A program made the translations under genes and the position numbers. Positions 8,072-16,474 of a stretch of 64,000 nt of DNA are shown here, piece after piece. Source of the DNA: Sphingobium jiangsuense (lineage in GTDB: Bacteria; Pseudomonadota; Alphaproteobacteria; Sphingomonadales; Sphingomonadaceae). The stretch is from NCBI RefSeq assembly GCF_014196495.1, contig NZ_JACIDT010000001.1, positions 372,001 through 436,000 of the forward strand. Reading direction: 5' to 3'. How positions within the stretch are numbered: the stretch's first letter is position 1; the number at the start of each line of letters is the position of its first letter. The notes under the pieces are model-generated. The model had not been told where the DNA came from. It made no database searches and saw only the letters and a program-made list of their open reading frames with translations.

Positions 8072-8076
8072 CGCGG

Positions 8077-9339
8077 TCAGTCCTGAAGAAAATCCGGCAC
8101 GCGCTCGGCGGCGATGATCGAGGCCGGCTCGATGCGGTCCGCCACCACGGCGAAGCGGTCGCCGTCGACCATCACCTCCGGCACCAGCGGACGGCTGTTA
8201 TAGGTGCTCGCCATCGTCGCGCCATAGGCGCCCGCGGTGCGGAAGATGCCGAGATCGCCGGAACGCACCACGTCGATGGTGCGGTTCATCGCGAAGGTAT
8301 CCCCGGTCTCGCACACCGGCCCGGCGATATGGGCGACGATCTTCTCGCCGCTGGGCCGCACCGCCTCGAAATCGTGCCAGGCGTCGTACATGGCCGGGCG
8401 GGCGAGGTCGTTCATCGCCGCATCGACGATGACATAAGGATGGGTCACGCCCGGCTTCACCCAGATCACGCGGGTCAGCAGCACGCCCGCATTACCGACG
8501 ATCACCCGGCCCGGCTCGAACATCAGCGTCACGTCCCAGCCCTGCGTGACGCGCTCGACCATCCTGCCATAGTCGGCGGGGGACGGCGGCACCTTGTCGC
8601 GCTCATAGGGCACGCCGAGCCCGCCGCCGAGGTCCACCCGGTCGATGCCATGGCCCTCGCCGCGCAGCTCGCGCACCAGCTCGCCGATGCGGGCATAGGC
8701 CGCCTCCAGCGGGCCGAGGTCGAACAGCTGGCTGCCGATGTGCAGCGCGACGCCGCGCAGGTTGAGGCCGGGGCGGCCCGACAGCCGCGCGAAGATCGCC
8801 TTCGCCTCGCTGATCGGCACGCCGAACTTGTTCTCCGACTTGCCGGTCGAAATCTTCGCATGGGTGCCCGCATCGACATTCGGGTTGACGCGCAGCACCG
8901 CCGAGGCGGTCTTGCCTGCCGCATGGGCGAGGTCGGCCAGCACCGCACCTTCCTCCTCCAGCTCCAGATTGAACTGGCCGATGCCCATGTCGAGGCCATA
9001 TTGCAGTTCGGCCCGCGTCTTGCCGACGCCGGAAAAGACGATGTCCTCCGCCTTCATCCCCGCCGCCAGCGCACGGGCGATCTCTCCGCCCGACACCACG
9101 TCCGCGCCGAAGCCCTGGCGGGCCAGCACCTTCAGCACCGCGAGATTGGGGTTCGCCTTGATCGCGAAGGCGATATGCTTGCGCGGCAGGCCGGACAACG
9201 CCTCGCGGAACACCTGCGCATGACGCTCCAGCGTCGCGCGGGAATAGATGTAGACGGGCGTGCCGACCGCCTCGGCGATCGCCGTCAGCGGCACATTCTC
9301 GGCGTGCAGCACGCCGTCGCGATAGGTGAAATGGTCCAT
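8077..9339 (-). CDS. lysA: Diaminopimelate decarboxylase
   Basis: LysA decarboxylates meso-diaminopimelate to L-lysine. The 420-residue protein shows the PLP-lysine motif HIAFAIKANPN (about residue 60), GGEIARAL, the glycine-rich phosphate loop VDLGGGLGVPY, FEPGRVIVGNAGVLL, and the C-terminal GPVCETGDTF with the conserved catalytic-site Cys. ATG at 9339 is chosen although no strong ribosome binding site precedes it; a TTG ten codons upstream (9369) is the alternative. It is preceded by a small lipoprotein gene and argH on the same strand. Confidence 0.95.
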   Translation of the reverse strand: MDHFTYRDGVLHAENVPLTAIAEAVGTPVYIYSRATLERHAQVFREALSGLPRKHIAFAIKANPNLAVLKVLARQGFGADVVSGGEIARALAAGMKAEDIVFSGVGKTRAELQYGLDMGIGQFNLELEEEGAVLADLAHAAGKTASAVLRVNPNVDAGTHAKISTGKSENKFGVPISEAKAIFARLSGRPGLNLRGVALHIGSQLFDLGPLEAAYARIGELVRELRGEGHGIDRVDLGGGLGVPYERDKVPPSPADYGRMVERVTQGWDVTLMFEPGRVIVGNAGVLLTRVIWVKPGVTHPYVIVDAAMNDLARPAMYDAWHDFEAVRPSGEKIVAHIAGPVCETGDTFAMNRTIDVVRSGDLGIFRTAGAYGATMASTYNSRPLVPEVMVDGDRFAVVADRIEPASIIAAERVPDFLQD

Positions 9340-9372
9340 GGGCGGGTCGTATATCCGATAATCAGGCAAAAT

Positions 9373-9624
9373 TCAGGAAGGCGGCAGGTCGAACGGATCG
9401 TCCGGGCGTTCCTGCGACTGTTTGAGCGGCTCGGCGCTGCGGTCGGGACGGGCCTGCATGTCGTGCTCCATCATCTCCGCCGGGGTGGCGGCCCGGTCCG
9501 CGCCATAGGCGACCGGCGCCGGATCCATGCCCGGCTTCGCCTTCAGCGCCTTGCGCGACCCGCAGGCCGACAGCGCCAGCACCGCGCAGGCCAGCAGCAG
9601 CGCATGGCCGGGCTTCCTCATCAC
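9373..9624 (-). CDS. Small lipoprotein between argH and lysA (LptM/LppL-like position)
   Basis: The 83-residue protein has a lipoprotein signal peptide with the lipobox LSACGS (Cys near residue 21). The polar, proline-rich tail ends in DDPFDLPP. A tiny lipoprotein just upstream of lysA is a widely conserved arrangement, called LppL or LptM in gammaproteobacteria, where LptM helps mature the LPS translocon LptD. The sequence here lacks the usual CGQKGPL motif (it has CGSRKAL), so orthology is inferred from position and type only. Its start overlaps the argH stop by 4 bp. Confidence 0.65.
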   Translation of the reverse strand: MMRKPGHALLLACAVLALSACGSRKALKAKPGMDPAPVAYGADRAATPAEMMEHDMQARPDRSAEPLKQSQERPDDPFDLPPS

Positions 9625-11036
9625 GTCCGCTCTCCCGCCAGTTCCGCCTTCGAAAGCTCCGTCCGGGCCTGGGCGATGCGCGCGCGCACCTGCGCGGGCG
9701 CGGTGCCGCCATGGCTCATCCGGCTCGCCACCGACGCATCGACCGTCAGCACATCATAAATGCCCTGATGGATACGCGCGTCGATGCCCTGAAGTTCCTC
9801 CAGCGGCAGATCGGCCAGCTGAACGCCCCTGTCCTCGGCCAGCTTCACCGCGCGACCGGTGATATGATGCGCCTCGCGGAACGGCACGTCGGCCTCCCGC
9901 ACCAGCCAGTCGGCGAGGTCGGTCGCGGTGGCGAAGCCGCTTTCGGCGAGCGCGCGCATCCGGTCGGTGCGGAAGGTCACCGTCTCCACCATGCCGGTCA
10001 TCGCCGCGATGGAAAGGCCGAGCAGGTCGTGCGCCTCGAACACCGGCGGCTTGTCGTCCTGCATGTCCTTGGAATAGGCGAGCGGCAAGCCCTTCATCGT
10101 GACGCAGAGCGCCGTCATGCAGCCCATGATGCGCCCGGCATGGCCGCGCACCAGCTCGGCGGCGTCGGGGTTGCGCTTCTGCGGCATGATCGAGCTGCCG
10201 GTCGAATAGGCGTCGGGCAGCTTGACGAAACCGAAAGGCTGGCTCGCCCAGATGATGAATTCCTCCGCGAGGCGCGAGAGGTGGAGCGAGCATTGCGTCG
10301 CCGCCATCAGATAATCGAGCGCGAAGTCGCGGTCGGACACCGAATCGAGGCTGTTGTCGGTCGGCCCGTCGAAACCGAGCGCCGCCGCCGTCATGAAGCG
10401 ATCGGTCGGGAAGCCCGTCCCGGCGAGCGCCGCCGCGCCCAGCGGCGACCTGTTGAGCCGCGCCCGTGCATCGGCGAAGCGCGAACGGTCGCGTTTCAGC
10501 ATCTCATAATAGGCCATCAGATGATGACCGAGCGTCACCGGCTGCGCGCTCTGGAGATGGGTGAAGCCCGGCATCACGCTGTCGGCGTGGCTCTCGGCGC
10601 GGGCGACCAGCGCCGCCTGCAATGCGGCGAGGCCCGCCTGCACCTCGTCGATCGCGTCGCGCACCCAGAGCTTGAAATCGGTCGCGACCTGATCGTTGCG
10701 GCTGCGCGCGGTGTGCAGGCGGCCCGCCGCCGGTCCGATCAGCTCAGCCAGCCGCGACTCGGTGACCATGTGGATATCCTCAAGGTCCATGTTCACCGGA
10801 ACGCCGTTCGCCTCATATTCGGCGGCGACGCGATTGAGCCCCTCGGTGATCGCCTGCGCGTCCTCGCCGCTGACGATCCCCCGCGCGGCGAGCATCGCGA
10901 CATGCGCCTTCGACCCGGCGATATCCTGCTTCCACAGCCGCTTGTCGAAGGGGATGGACGCGTTTATCTCCCGCATCACAGAGGCCGGGCCTTCCGCGAA
11001 GCGCCCGCCCCACATGCTGTTGGAGCCTGCCGTCAT
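9621..11036 (-). CDS. argH: Argininosuccinate lyase
   Basis: ArgH cleaves argininosuccinate to arginine and fumarate, the last step of arginine synthesis. The 471-residue protein begins with [10 protein letters not shown] (residues 8-17), contains [13 protein letters not shown] and the fumarase/ASL signature [12 protein letters not shown] (about residue 285). ATG at 11036 is taken as the start; it overlaps the divergent TlpA-like start codon within a single CATG. A second ATG at 11015 (before WGGRF) is possible and would remove the overlap. It heads a minus-strand operon through the small lipoprotein, lysA, siroheme synthase and the CorA-like gene. Confidence 0.95.
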   Translation of the reverse strand: MTAGSNSMWGGRFAEGPASVMREINASIPFDKRLWKQDIAGSKAHVAMLAARGIVSGEDAQAITEGLNRVAAEYEANGVPVNMDLEDIHMVTESRLAELIGPAAGRLHTARSRNDQVATDFKLWVRDAIDEVQAGLAALQAALVARAESHADSVMPGFTHLQSAQPVTLGHHLMAYYEMLKRDRSRFADARARLNRSPLGAAALAGTGFPTDRFMTAAALGFDGPTDNSLDSVSDRDFALDYLMAATQCSLHLSRLAEEFIIWASQPFGFVKLPDAYSTGSSIMPQKRNPDAAELVRGHAGRIMGCMTALCVTMKGLPLAYSKDMQDDKPPVFEAHDLLGLSIAAMTGMVETVTFRTDRMRALAESGFATATDLADWLVREADVPFREAHHITGRAVKLAEDRGVQLADLPLEELQGIDARIHQGIYDVLTVDASVASRMSHGGTAPAQVRARIAQARTELSKAELAGERT

Positions 11037-11661
11037 GTCCTGTTCGTCCCGGTCGCTAATCTCTCTGCTCCTGCTGGGGGTCGCTCTGGCCGCCTGCGAT
11101 AAGCAATCCGCGCCGTCCGGGCAAGATAATGCGGCAACATCGGGCGAAGTTACACCCGGCGAGGTCGCCCCGTCCGCGCCCGGCGGCAAGGCGCCCGCCC
11201 CCACTCCGGCCTATGTCATCGACCGTGGCAAGGCGGGGACGGCGCTGCCGGATTTCACATTCCGCGACGACAAGGGCAAGGACGTGACGCTGGAGGCGTT
11301 CGAGGGCAAGCCGATCCTCGTCAACCTCTGGGCGACCTGGTGCGCGCCCTGCGTCGCGGAGATGCCGCAGCTCGACAGGATCGCGGGCGCCCATGCGAAG
11401 GCCGGGTTGCAGGTGCTCACCATCTCGCAGGACATGACCGGCGCGGACAAGGTGCTGCCCTTCTTCGCGGCCAAGGGGTTCCGGCATATCCGCCCGTGGC
11501 TGGACCCGGAAAACCGCTTCGCCTTCCATTATGCGACCGGCCTGCTGCCCACCAGCGTGCTCTATGACGCGCAGGGCAGGGAAGTGGCGCGGGTGACCGG
11601 CGCGCTCGACTGGGAGGGGGAAGAGGCGCGCGCGCTGATCGAGGAGGCGATAGCGGGCTGA
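11035..11661 (+). CDS. TlpA-family thioredoxin-like lipoprotein
   Basis: This 208-residue protein carries a lipoprotein signal peptide ([11 protein letters not shown], Cys near residue 19) and a Gly/Pro/Ala linker. A TlpA/ResA-type thioredoxin fold follows, with [14 protein letters not shown] and the redox motif WCAPC at about residues 102-106. LLPTSVLYD provides the cis-Pro loop. Such membrane-tethered reductases keep periplasmic thiols reduced, often for cytochrome c maturation. GGAG lies 11 nt before the ATG, inside argH. The two divergent genes share two bases of their start codons. Confidence 0.88.
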   Translation: MSCSSRSLISLLLLGVALAACDKQSAPSGQDNAATSGEVTPGEVAPSAPGGKAPAPTPAYVIDRGKAGTALPDFTFRDDKGKDVTLEAFEGKPILVNLWATWCAPCVAEMPQLDRIAGAHAKAGLQVLTISQDMTGADKVLPFFAAKGFRHIRPWLDPENRFAFHYATGLLPTSVLYDAQGREVARVTGALDWEGEEARALIEEAIAG

Positions 11662-11685
11662 GGCGCGGGCCGGGGCGCGGCTTCC

Positions 11686-12594
11686 CTATTCGATCGCGCG
11701 CGCGGCGGCCTGTCCGCGCAGATGCTTCAGCGCGTCGTGGGTGAAGATCGCAAGGCCGATCCAGATCAGCAGGAAGCTGAGCAGCTTCGCCATGCCCAGC
11801 GGCTCGTCATAGATCAGCCAGCCGATGAGGAACTGGATCGAGGGCGCCAGATATTGCAGCACCCCCAGCGTCGCCATCGACAGCCGCCGCGCCGCCTGCG
11901 CGAACAGCAGCAGCGGCACCGAGGACACCACGCCCACCAGCATCACCAGCACGGTCGACTGGGTGGCGCGGCCGAAATCCATCCCCCCATGCGCGGCCAG
12001 CCACAGCAGATAGGCCAGCGCGAACGGCAGCAGCAGCACCGTCTCGATCGTCAGCCCCGGCAGCGAGGCGACCGGCGCCATCTTGCGGATCAGCCCGTAG
12101 AAGCCGAAGGACACCGCCAGCATCACGCTGATCCACAGCGTATCGAGCGCGGAAAAGGCGAGGATGACGACGCCCGCCAGCGCAAAGCCGATCGCCGCCA
12201 TCTGCCGGGGCCGCAGCCTTTCCTTGAGCACGACCACGCCCAGCGCGACATTGACCAGCGGGTTGAGGAAATAGCCGAGGCTGGCGGCGAGGATATGGCC
12301 ATGGGCGATGGCCGCGACATAGACCAGCCAGTTGATACCGATCAGCAGCGAGGATCCGGCGAGCGCGAGGAGCAGCAGCCGGTTGCCCATCTGCCCCGCT
12401 ATATCGGCCAGTTCCCGCCGCGCGAGCGCGAGGAGCAGCAGGAACAACAGCGACCAGCAGACGCGCTGCGCGACGATCTCCACCGGGGAGATATCGGGGA
12501 TCGCCTTGAAATAGACCGGCAATATGCCCCAGATGAAATAGCAGAAGATGGCCAGCACATAGCCCCGGTGGCTCTCGGCGTCATGGTCGCTCAT
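11686..12594 (-). CDS. rarD: RarD-type EamA permease
   Basis: The 302-residue inner membrane protein has ten predicted helices in two EamA repeats. RarD-type motifs are visible: FCYFIWGILPVYFKAI at the start, VEIVAQRVCWSLLFLL, GINWLVYVAAIAHGHILAASLGYF and LGVLQYLAPSIQFLIGW. These fit the RarD subgroup of the drug/metabolite transporter superfamily; the substrate is unknown (the name comes from chloramphenicol sensitivity). ATG at 12594 is chosen over a start 12 codons upstream that would add a non-conserved extension. It converges on the TlpA-like gene. Confidence 0.88.
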   Translation of the reverse strand: MSDHDAESHRGYVLAIFCYFIWGILPVYFKAIPDISPVEIVAQRVCWSLLFLLLLALARRELADIAGQMGNRLLLLALAGSSLLIGINWLVYVAAIAHGHILAASLGYFLNPLVNVALGVVVLKERLRPRQMAAIGFALAGVVILAFSALDTLWISVMLAVSFGFYGLIRKMAPVASLPGLTIETVLLLPFALAYLLWLAAHGGMDFGRATQSTVLVMLVGVVSSVPLLLFAQAARRLSMATLGVLQYLAPSIQFLIGWLIYDEPLGMAKLLSFLLIWIGLAIFTHDALKHLRGQAAARAIE

Positions 12595-12675
12595 ATCCGC
12601 GCCCTTGGGGAAAGGGAGAGGCCGATGCAACCCCTAATGCCCGCCGCGTACCCCGCGATGCGATGAACAGAGCGG

Positions 12676-12728
12676 CGTCATGCCGGCACGGGCCCCAAGC
12701 CTGTCCCCCAACGCAGGCTGGCATGACG
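12676..12728. repeat. Dispersed palindromic repeat (GTCATGCC family)
   Basis: Perfect 9-bp arms CGTCATGCC (12676-12684) and GGCATGACG (12720-12728) enclose a 35-nt GC-rich spacer. It lies in the 338-bp gap between rarD and the next lipoprotein gene. The same arm sequence theme is found at 4.1 and 25.5 kb in this window, so it belongs to a dispersed REP-like family. Nothing else in the gap is recognised except the site at 12873-12898. Confidence 0.6.
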
Positions 12729-12872
12729 ATATTGGGGAGCGCGGACCTTCTCCTGATCTCCGTTGGGTCAGGGCGGATCTCAGGTCAGGTAGAAGTCCTA
12801 CCCCATTCAGCAAGCCACAGGTCCGCTACCGATATAAACGCCAAATTTACGCTCCCCTGTCAGGGACGGCTC

Positions 12873-12898
12873 TGATAGCAATGCTGGCATTGATAGCA
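12873..12898. promoter_or_regulatory. Direct repeat flanking a palindrome, possible operator
   Basis: TGATAGCA occurs at 12873-12880 and again at 12891-12898, 18 bp apart. The bases between and overlapping them form the palindrome CAATGC-tg-GCATTG (12879-12892). It sits about 35 nt upstream of the lipoprotein start at 12933, a typical position for a regulator site. Its cognate factor is not recognised. Confidence 0.45.
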
Positions 12899-12932
12899 GT
12901 ATCGCATCCGCCAACGCCTGCCGGGAAACGCC

Positions 12933-13691
12933 ATGCCCACAGCCTCCTTCCACCGCTCTCTCCTGCCCGGCCTGCTCGCCATGATGCTGGCGTCCTGCGG
13001 CGGGGATGCGGACAAGGATGCTCCGCTCGCCACGCTCGATGCCCCGCTCACCCGCAACGCCGCCGACCCGGCGCTGCGCGAGGCGCTGGAGACGCCGCTG
13101 GCATCCGACCCCGATTTGACCGGCGAGATGAATCGCGATGCGGTGCGCCCGCCCGACCGGCCGCTCAACGGCGCGCTGCCCCTGCTTTCCCCCGCGCAGG
13201 CGAAGGAGGAAGCGCTGCGCCTCGCGGGCGGCAGGCTGATATCCGCCCCGGCGGCCACGAAGAGCATCGCTTCGACCGGCACCGTGCCCGCGACGCTCGC
13301 CGGTCTGGCGCGGCAGACGCTGGCTAGCCGGGGGGAGCGCTGCGACAGCGGGCGGGAAAGCCACGACATGGACTGGGCCGGGCGCCTGCCCCCGGTGCTG
13401 CCCGTCTACCCCGGCGCGCATGTGACGGAGGCGGCGGGCGCCGACGACCCCGCCCCCTGCGCCTTCCGCGCGGCCAGCTTCACCACCGGCGCACCGGTGG
13501 GCGAGGTGATGGATTTCTACGCCACCATGGCGAAGCGCGGCGGCTATTCGGTCGAGCATGTCGAGCATAATGGCGCGCAGGTGCTGGACGGCGCGAAGGG
13601 CAGGAACGGCGCCGCCTATCAGCTGCGCGTGCAGGACGCGCCGGGCGGCGGCAGCTTGGTGGACCTGATCGCGACCGGCCGGGACGGCTGA
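12933..13691 (+). CDS. Uncharacterised lipoprotein
   Basis: The 252-residue protein has a lipoprotein signal peptide ending MLASCGGD (Cys22). The next 100 residues are polar and Asp/Pro/Ala-rich with no recognisable domain. The C-terminal half (about residues 150-250) looks folded: LPVYPGAHVTEAAGAD, an aromatic-containing FTTGAPVGEVMDFYATMAKRGG segment and a final beta stretch. This YPGA...FYATMAKRGGY pattern resembles small exported domains of unknown function in which a residue rise is followed by an amphipathic helix. The start gives the best signal peptide; no strong ribosome binding site is seen. Confidence 0.65.
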   Translation: MPTASFHRSLLPGLLAMMLASCGGDADKDAPLATLDAPLTRNAADPALREALETPLASDPDLTGEMNRDAVRPPDRPLNGALPLLSPAQAKEEALRLAGGRLISAPAATKSIASTGTVPATLAGLARQTLASRGERCDSGRESHDMDWAGRLPPVLPVYPGAHVTEAAGADDPAPCAFRAASFTTGAPVGEVMDFYATMAKRGGYSVEHVEHNGAQVLDGAKGRNGAAYQLRVQDAPGGGSLVDLIATGRDG

Positions 13692-13727
13692 CGGGCAGCA
13701 AAACGGCGCGCTTCCGCAGCGCCGGGC

Positions 13728-13756
13728 TTGCCCTTGCCCGTATTGCGGCCTAGGGC
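13728..13756 (+). promoter_or_regulatory. Candidate promoter of the crcB operon
   Basis: TTGCCC (13728-13733) and TAGGGC (13751-13756) are separated by 17 nt, and the ATG of crcB follows only 6 nt later. No Shine-Dalgarno sequence is present. The spacing implies a leaderless or nearly leaderless mRNA. A fluoride riboswitch would not fit here and none is seen. Confidence 0.4.
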
Positions 13757-13762
13757 TTGCCC

Positions 13763-14140
13763 ATGAACAGCCTTCTCGTCATGCTCGGTGGAGCGATCGG
13801 CACGCTGGCCCGGTACCAGTTCGGGCGGCTCTGCGGCCATATGTTCGGCACCGCCTTTCCCTATGGCACGCTGGGCGTCAACATCATCGGCGGCTTCCTG
13901 ATGGGCGCGCTCGCCGGATGGCTGGCGCGCTTCGGCGGCGGCGGGGAGCAGCTTCGCCTGCTGATCGGCGTCGGCGTGCTGGGCGGGTTCACCACCTTTT
14001 CCGCCTACAGCCTTGAGATCGTGCTGATGATGGAGCGAGGGCAGGCGCTGCTGGCCGCCTTCTATGCCGTGCTTTCGGTGGCGGCGGCGGTCGCGGCACT
14101 GCTGGCCGGGCTGATGCTGATGCGGAGCGTCGCCGCATGA
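13763..14140 (+). CDS. crcB: Fluoride ion channel/exporter CrcB (Fluc)
   Basis: This 125-residue protein has four membrane helices and the dual-topology Fluc signatures: GGAIGTLARYQFGR at the N-terminus, YGTLGVNIIGGFLMG, and GGFTTFSAYSLE in the third helix. Fluc dimers export fluoride through paired pores. It is the first gene of a five-gene run in which every junction is a 4-bp ATGA or GTGA overlap (crcB, pseudouridine synthase, phosphatase, small membrane protein, ATP12). The ATG at 13763 is preferred to TTG two codons upstream. Confidence 0.93.
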   Translation: MNSLLVMLGGAIGTLARYQFGRLCGHMFGTAFPYGTLGVNIIGGFLMGALAGWLARFGGGGEQLRLLIGVGVLGGFTTFSAYSLEIVLMMERGQALLAAFYAVLSVAAAVAALLAGLMLMRSVAA

Positions 14141-15492
14141 ACCGCCGTCCGCCCCGCCCGGCCTCCGGCCAGCGCAAGCGCGCGCCCGGCGCGCCGGTGG
14201 ACCGCAAGCGCGCCGCCCCTCGCCAGGACCGGGCGAAGAAGGCCGCCAGCGCGCCTTCGACCGGTCCGGCGGCGAAAGCGCCGCCCGCCAAAACGCCAGC
14301 CAAAACGCCAGCCAAAACGAAGGTCACGCCGCCCGCCACCGCCGCGCTTACCGTCACCGTGCGCGCCGACGATGACGGCATCCGCCTCGACCGCTGGTTC
14401 AAGCGGCACATGCCGGACGTCAGCTTCGCCACCGTGTCGCGCTGGGCGCGCACCGGCCAGTTGCGCGTCGACGGTGCGCGGGCGACGCCGGGCGACCGGA
14501 TCGCGGAAGGCCAGTCGATCCGCGTGCCCCCGAACCAGCCCGACGAGGCCGCGCCCGCCCGCGCCGCCCGCCCGGCCCGGCGCGAGCTGTCCGACGAGGA
14601 GATGGAGTTCGCGCAGAGCCTCGTCCTCCACAAGGACGATCAGGCGATCGTCATCAACAAGCCGCCCGGCCTCGCGACCCAGGGCGGCACCAAGACCGAC
14701 AATCATGTCGACGGCCTGCTCGACGCGCTGATGTTCGAGCGCGACGACCGCCCGAAGCTGGTCCACCGGCTCGACAAGGACACGTCCGGCGCGTTGCTGC
14801 TCGCCCGCACCGCGCGCGCGGCGGCGTTCTTCGCCAAGAGCTTTTCCAGCCGCACCGCGCGCAAGGTCTATTGGGCGCTGGTGATGGGCGTGCCGAGCAT
14901 CGAGGACGGAGTGATCGACCTGCCGCTCGCCAAGCAGCCGGGCACCGGCGGCGAGAAGATGCATGTCGACGAGGAAGAGGGCCTGCCCTCCCGCACCCGC
15001 TATCGCGTGATCGAGCGGGCGGGCAACCGCGCCTGCTGGCTGGAGCTGCAACCCCATACCGGGCGCACCCACCAGATCCGCGTGCATCTGGCCGCCATCG
15101 GCCATCCGATCGTCGGCGACGGCAAATATGGTGGCAAGGACGCGTTCCTTTCCGGCACGATCAGCCGCAAGATGCACCTGCACGCCCGCCGCATCCGCAT
15201 CGACCATCCCGATGGCGGGCGGGTGGACGTGCGCGCCGACCTGCCCCGCCATTTCGCCGAGAGCCTCGCCGATCTGGGCTTCGACCTCCATGCGGGCGAC
15301 CTGCCGCTCGACGAGGAGATCGACACCGGCCCCACCCGCGAGGATGAGAAGAAGGCCGCGCGCCAGCACGCCAAGACGCTGCGCAAGGAACGGCGCGGCG
15401 AGCGGCGCAGCCGGGGCCGCGGCGATGCCGGACCCGCAAGGAAGCCGCGCTCCGGCGGTGGGGGCGGCAAGGGGAAGCCCGGCCGCAAATGA
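14137..15492 (+). CDS. RluC/RluD-family 23S rRNA pseudouridine synthase
   Basis: The 451-residue protein is longer than the usual 300-350 of RluC/D because of basic, low-complexity ends: about 65 N-terminal residues rich in Arg, Pro, Ala and Lys with three AKTP-type repeats, and an Arg/Gly/Lys tail. Between them are an S4 RNA-binding domain (about residues 83-128) and the catalytic domain. The motif HRLDKDTSGALLLART at about 210 carries the catalytic Asp, and HTGRTHQIRVHLA follows. RluC-type enzymes modify 23S rRNA; the exact positions cannot be assigned. It overlaps both neighbours by 4 bp. Confidence 0.92.
   Translation: MNRRPPRPASGQRKRAPGAPVDRKRAAPRQDRAKKAASAPSTGPAAKAPPAKTPAKTPAKTKVTPPATAALTVTVRADDDGIRLDRWFKRHMPDVSFATVSRWARTGQLRVDGARATPGDRIAEGQSIRVPPNQPDEAAPARAARPARRELSDEEMEFAQSLVLHKDDQAIVINKPPGLATQGGTKTDNHVDGLLDALMFERDDRPKLVHRLDKDTSGALLLARTARAAAFFAKSFSSRTARKVYWALVMGVPSIEDGVIDLPLAKQPGTGGEKMHVDEEEGLPSRTRYRVIERAGNRACWLELQPHTGRTHQIRVHLAAIGHPIVGDGKYGGKDAFLSGTISRKMHLHARRIRIDHPDGGRVDVRADLPRHFAESLADLGFDLHAGDLPLDEEIDTGPTREDEKKAARQHAKTLRKERRGERRSRGRGDAGPARKPRSGGGGGKGKPGRK
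14287..14322 (+). repeat. 12-bp tandem repeat in the pseudouridine synthase N-terminus
   Basis: GCCAAAACGCCA is repeated twice perfectly (14287-14310) and a third time with two changes at its end (to 14322). It encodes an AKTP repeat in the disordered basic extension. Each unit is four codons, so expansion or loss would keep the frame. Confidence 0.7.
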
Positions 15493-16154
15493 GCGGGTGG
15501 AACCGCCTCGCGCTGTTCGATTGCGACGGCACGCTGGTCGACAGCCAGCATTCGATCGTCGAGGCGATGCGCCGCGCGTTCGAGGGCGCGAAGCTCGCCC
15601 CGCCGGATCGCGCCGCCATCCTCGCGATCGTCGGCCTGTCGCTGCCCCATGCGATGGCGCGGCTGCTCCCCGGCACGGATGCCGATTATCACGAGCATAT
15701 GGCCGAGCGGTACAAGGCCGCCTTCCGTGCGATGCGGCAGGAGGCATGCGTCGCCGAACCGCTTTATGAAGGGATAGCGGACCTCATCGCCGCGCTGGAC
15801 GCCGACGGCTGGATGCTGGGCGTCGCCACCGGCAAGTCGGATCGCGGGCTTCAGCTCTGCCTCGCCACCCATGGGCTGACCGGCCGCTTCGTCACGCTCC
15901 AGACCGCCGACCGCCATCCGAGCAAGCCCCATCCGTCGATGGCGTTGCAGGCGATGGCCGATGCGGGCGCGGCGCCGGAAACCACGGTGATGATAGGCGA
16001 CACCAGCTACGACATGGAAATGGCGGTCAATGCGGGCCTGCGCGGCATCGGCGTGCCCTGGGGCTATCACCGGCCCGAAGAGCTGATTGCGGCGGGCGCC
16101 CATGCGGTCGCGATGGACATGGACGATCTGGCGCGCCATATCGCGGCATCATGA
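15489..16154 (+). CDS. HAD-superfamily phosphatase (phosphoglycolate phosphatase-like)
   Basis: The 221-residue enzyme has HAD motif I DCDGTLVDS (nucleophile Asp near residue 11), an alpha-helical cap of subclass I, motif II in GVATGKSD, motif III lysine in HPSKPHPSMA, and motif IV GDTSYDMEMA. This is typical of phosphoglycolate phosphatase-like HAD-IA enzymes; the actual substrate cannot be told. Its ATG overlaps the upstream stop by 4 bp and its own stop overlaps the next gene in the same way, so it is part of the crcB-ATP12 unit. Confidence 0.85.
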   Translation: MSGWNRLALFDCDGTLVDSQHSIVEAMRRAFEGAKLAPPDRAAILAIVGLSLPHAMARLLPGTDADYHEHMAERYKAAFRAMRQEACVAEPLYEGIADLIAALDADGWMLGVATGKSDRGLQLCLATHGLTGRFVTLQTADRHPSKPHPSMALQAMADAGAAPETTVMIGDTSYDMEMAVNAGLRGIGVPWGYHRPEELIAAGAHAVAMDMDDLARHIAAS

Positions 16155-16474
16155 CCGAACCGCATACTCCCCCCGAAACAGGCCCCGAAGCAGGCCCCGA
16201 AACAGGCGCCGAAACCCTCGCGCCGATGGACCCGGAGGCCGAAAAGGCCGCCCGCGCCAAGGCCGCGAAGCAGCGCTTCTTCGCCCTGTCGCTCTTTCGC
16301 CTGTCGGGCATCGCGATATTGGCCGTCGCCTATCTGATCATCCTCGGCCAGTTCGATTTCGTCAGCGGGCAGAAGGCCAAGACGCTGGGCGCGATCATCG
16401 CCGCCATCGGCCTTGTCCAGACGATCGTCGTGCCGCGCCTGCTGGCGAGCATCTGGCGGACGCCGCGCCCGTGA
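16151..16474 (+). CDS. Small two-helix membrane protein, unknown function
   Basis: The 107-residue protein starts with an acidic, proline-rich stretch built from PETG/PEAG repeats, then a charged Ala/Lys segment. Two membrane helices follow: SGIAILAVAYLIILGQF (about residues 51-67) and LGAIIAAIGLVQTIVVPRLLA (about 76-96). The family is not one I can name, though the same gene often sits before ATP12 in sphingomonads as far as I recall. It overlaps both neighbours by 4 bp, which suggests a fixed ratio with the HAD phosphatase and ATP12. Confidence 0.7.
   Translation: MTEPHTPPETGPEAGPETGAETLAPMDPEAEKAARAKAAKQRFFALSLFRLSGIAILAVAYLIILGQFDFVSGQKAKTLGAIIAAIGLVQTIVVPRLLASIWRTPRP
16172..16207 (+). 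repeat. 12-bp tandem repeat at the start of the membrane protein
   Basis: CCCGAAACAGGC occurs three times in tandem (one base differs in the middle copy) with a partial fourth copy. It encodes Pro-Glu-Thr/Ala-Gly units. The repeat keeps the frame, and length variation between strains would be expected. Confidence 0.7.

Noticed and set aside
13690-13762. Fluoride riboswitch before crcB
   Set aside because: No crcB-motif core; the gap is only 71 bp and holds a promoter-like pair.
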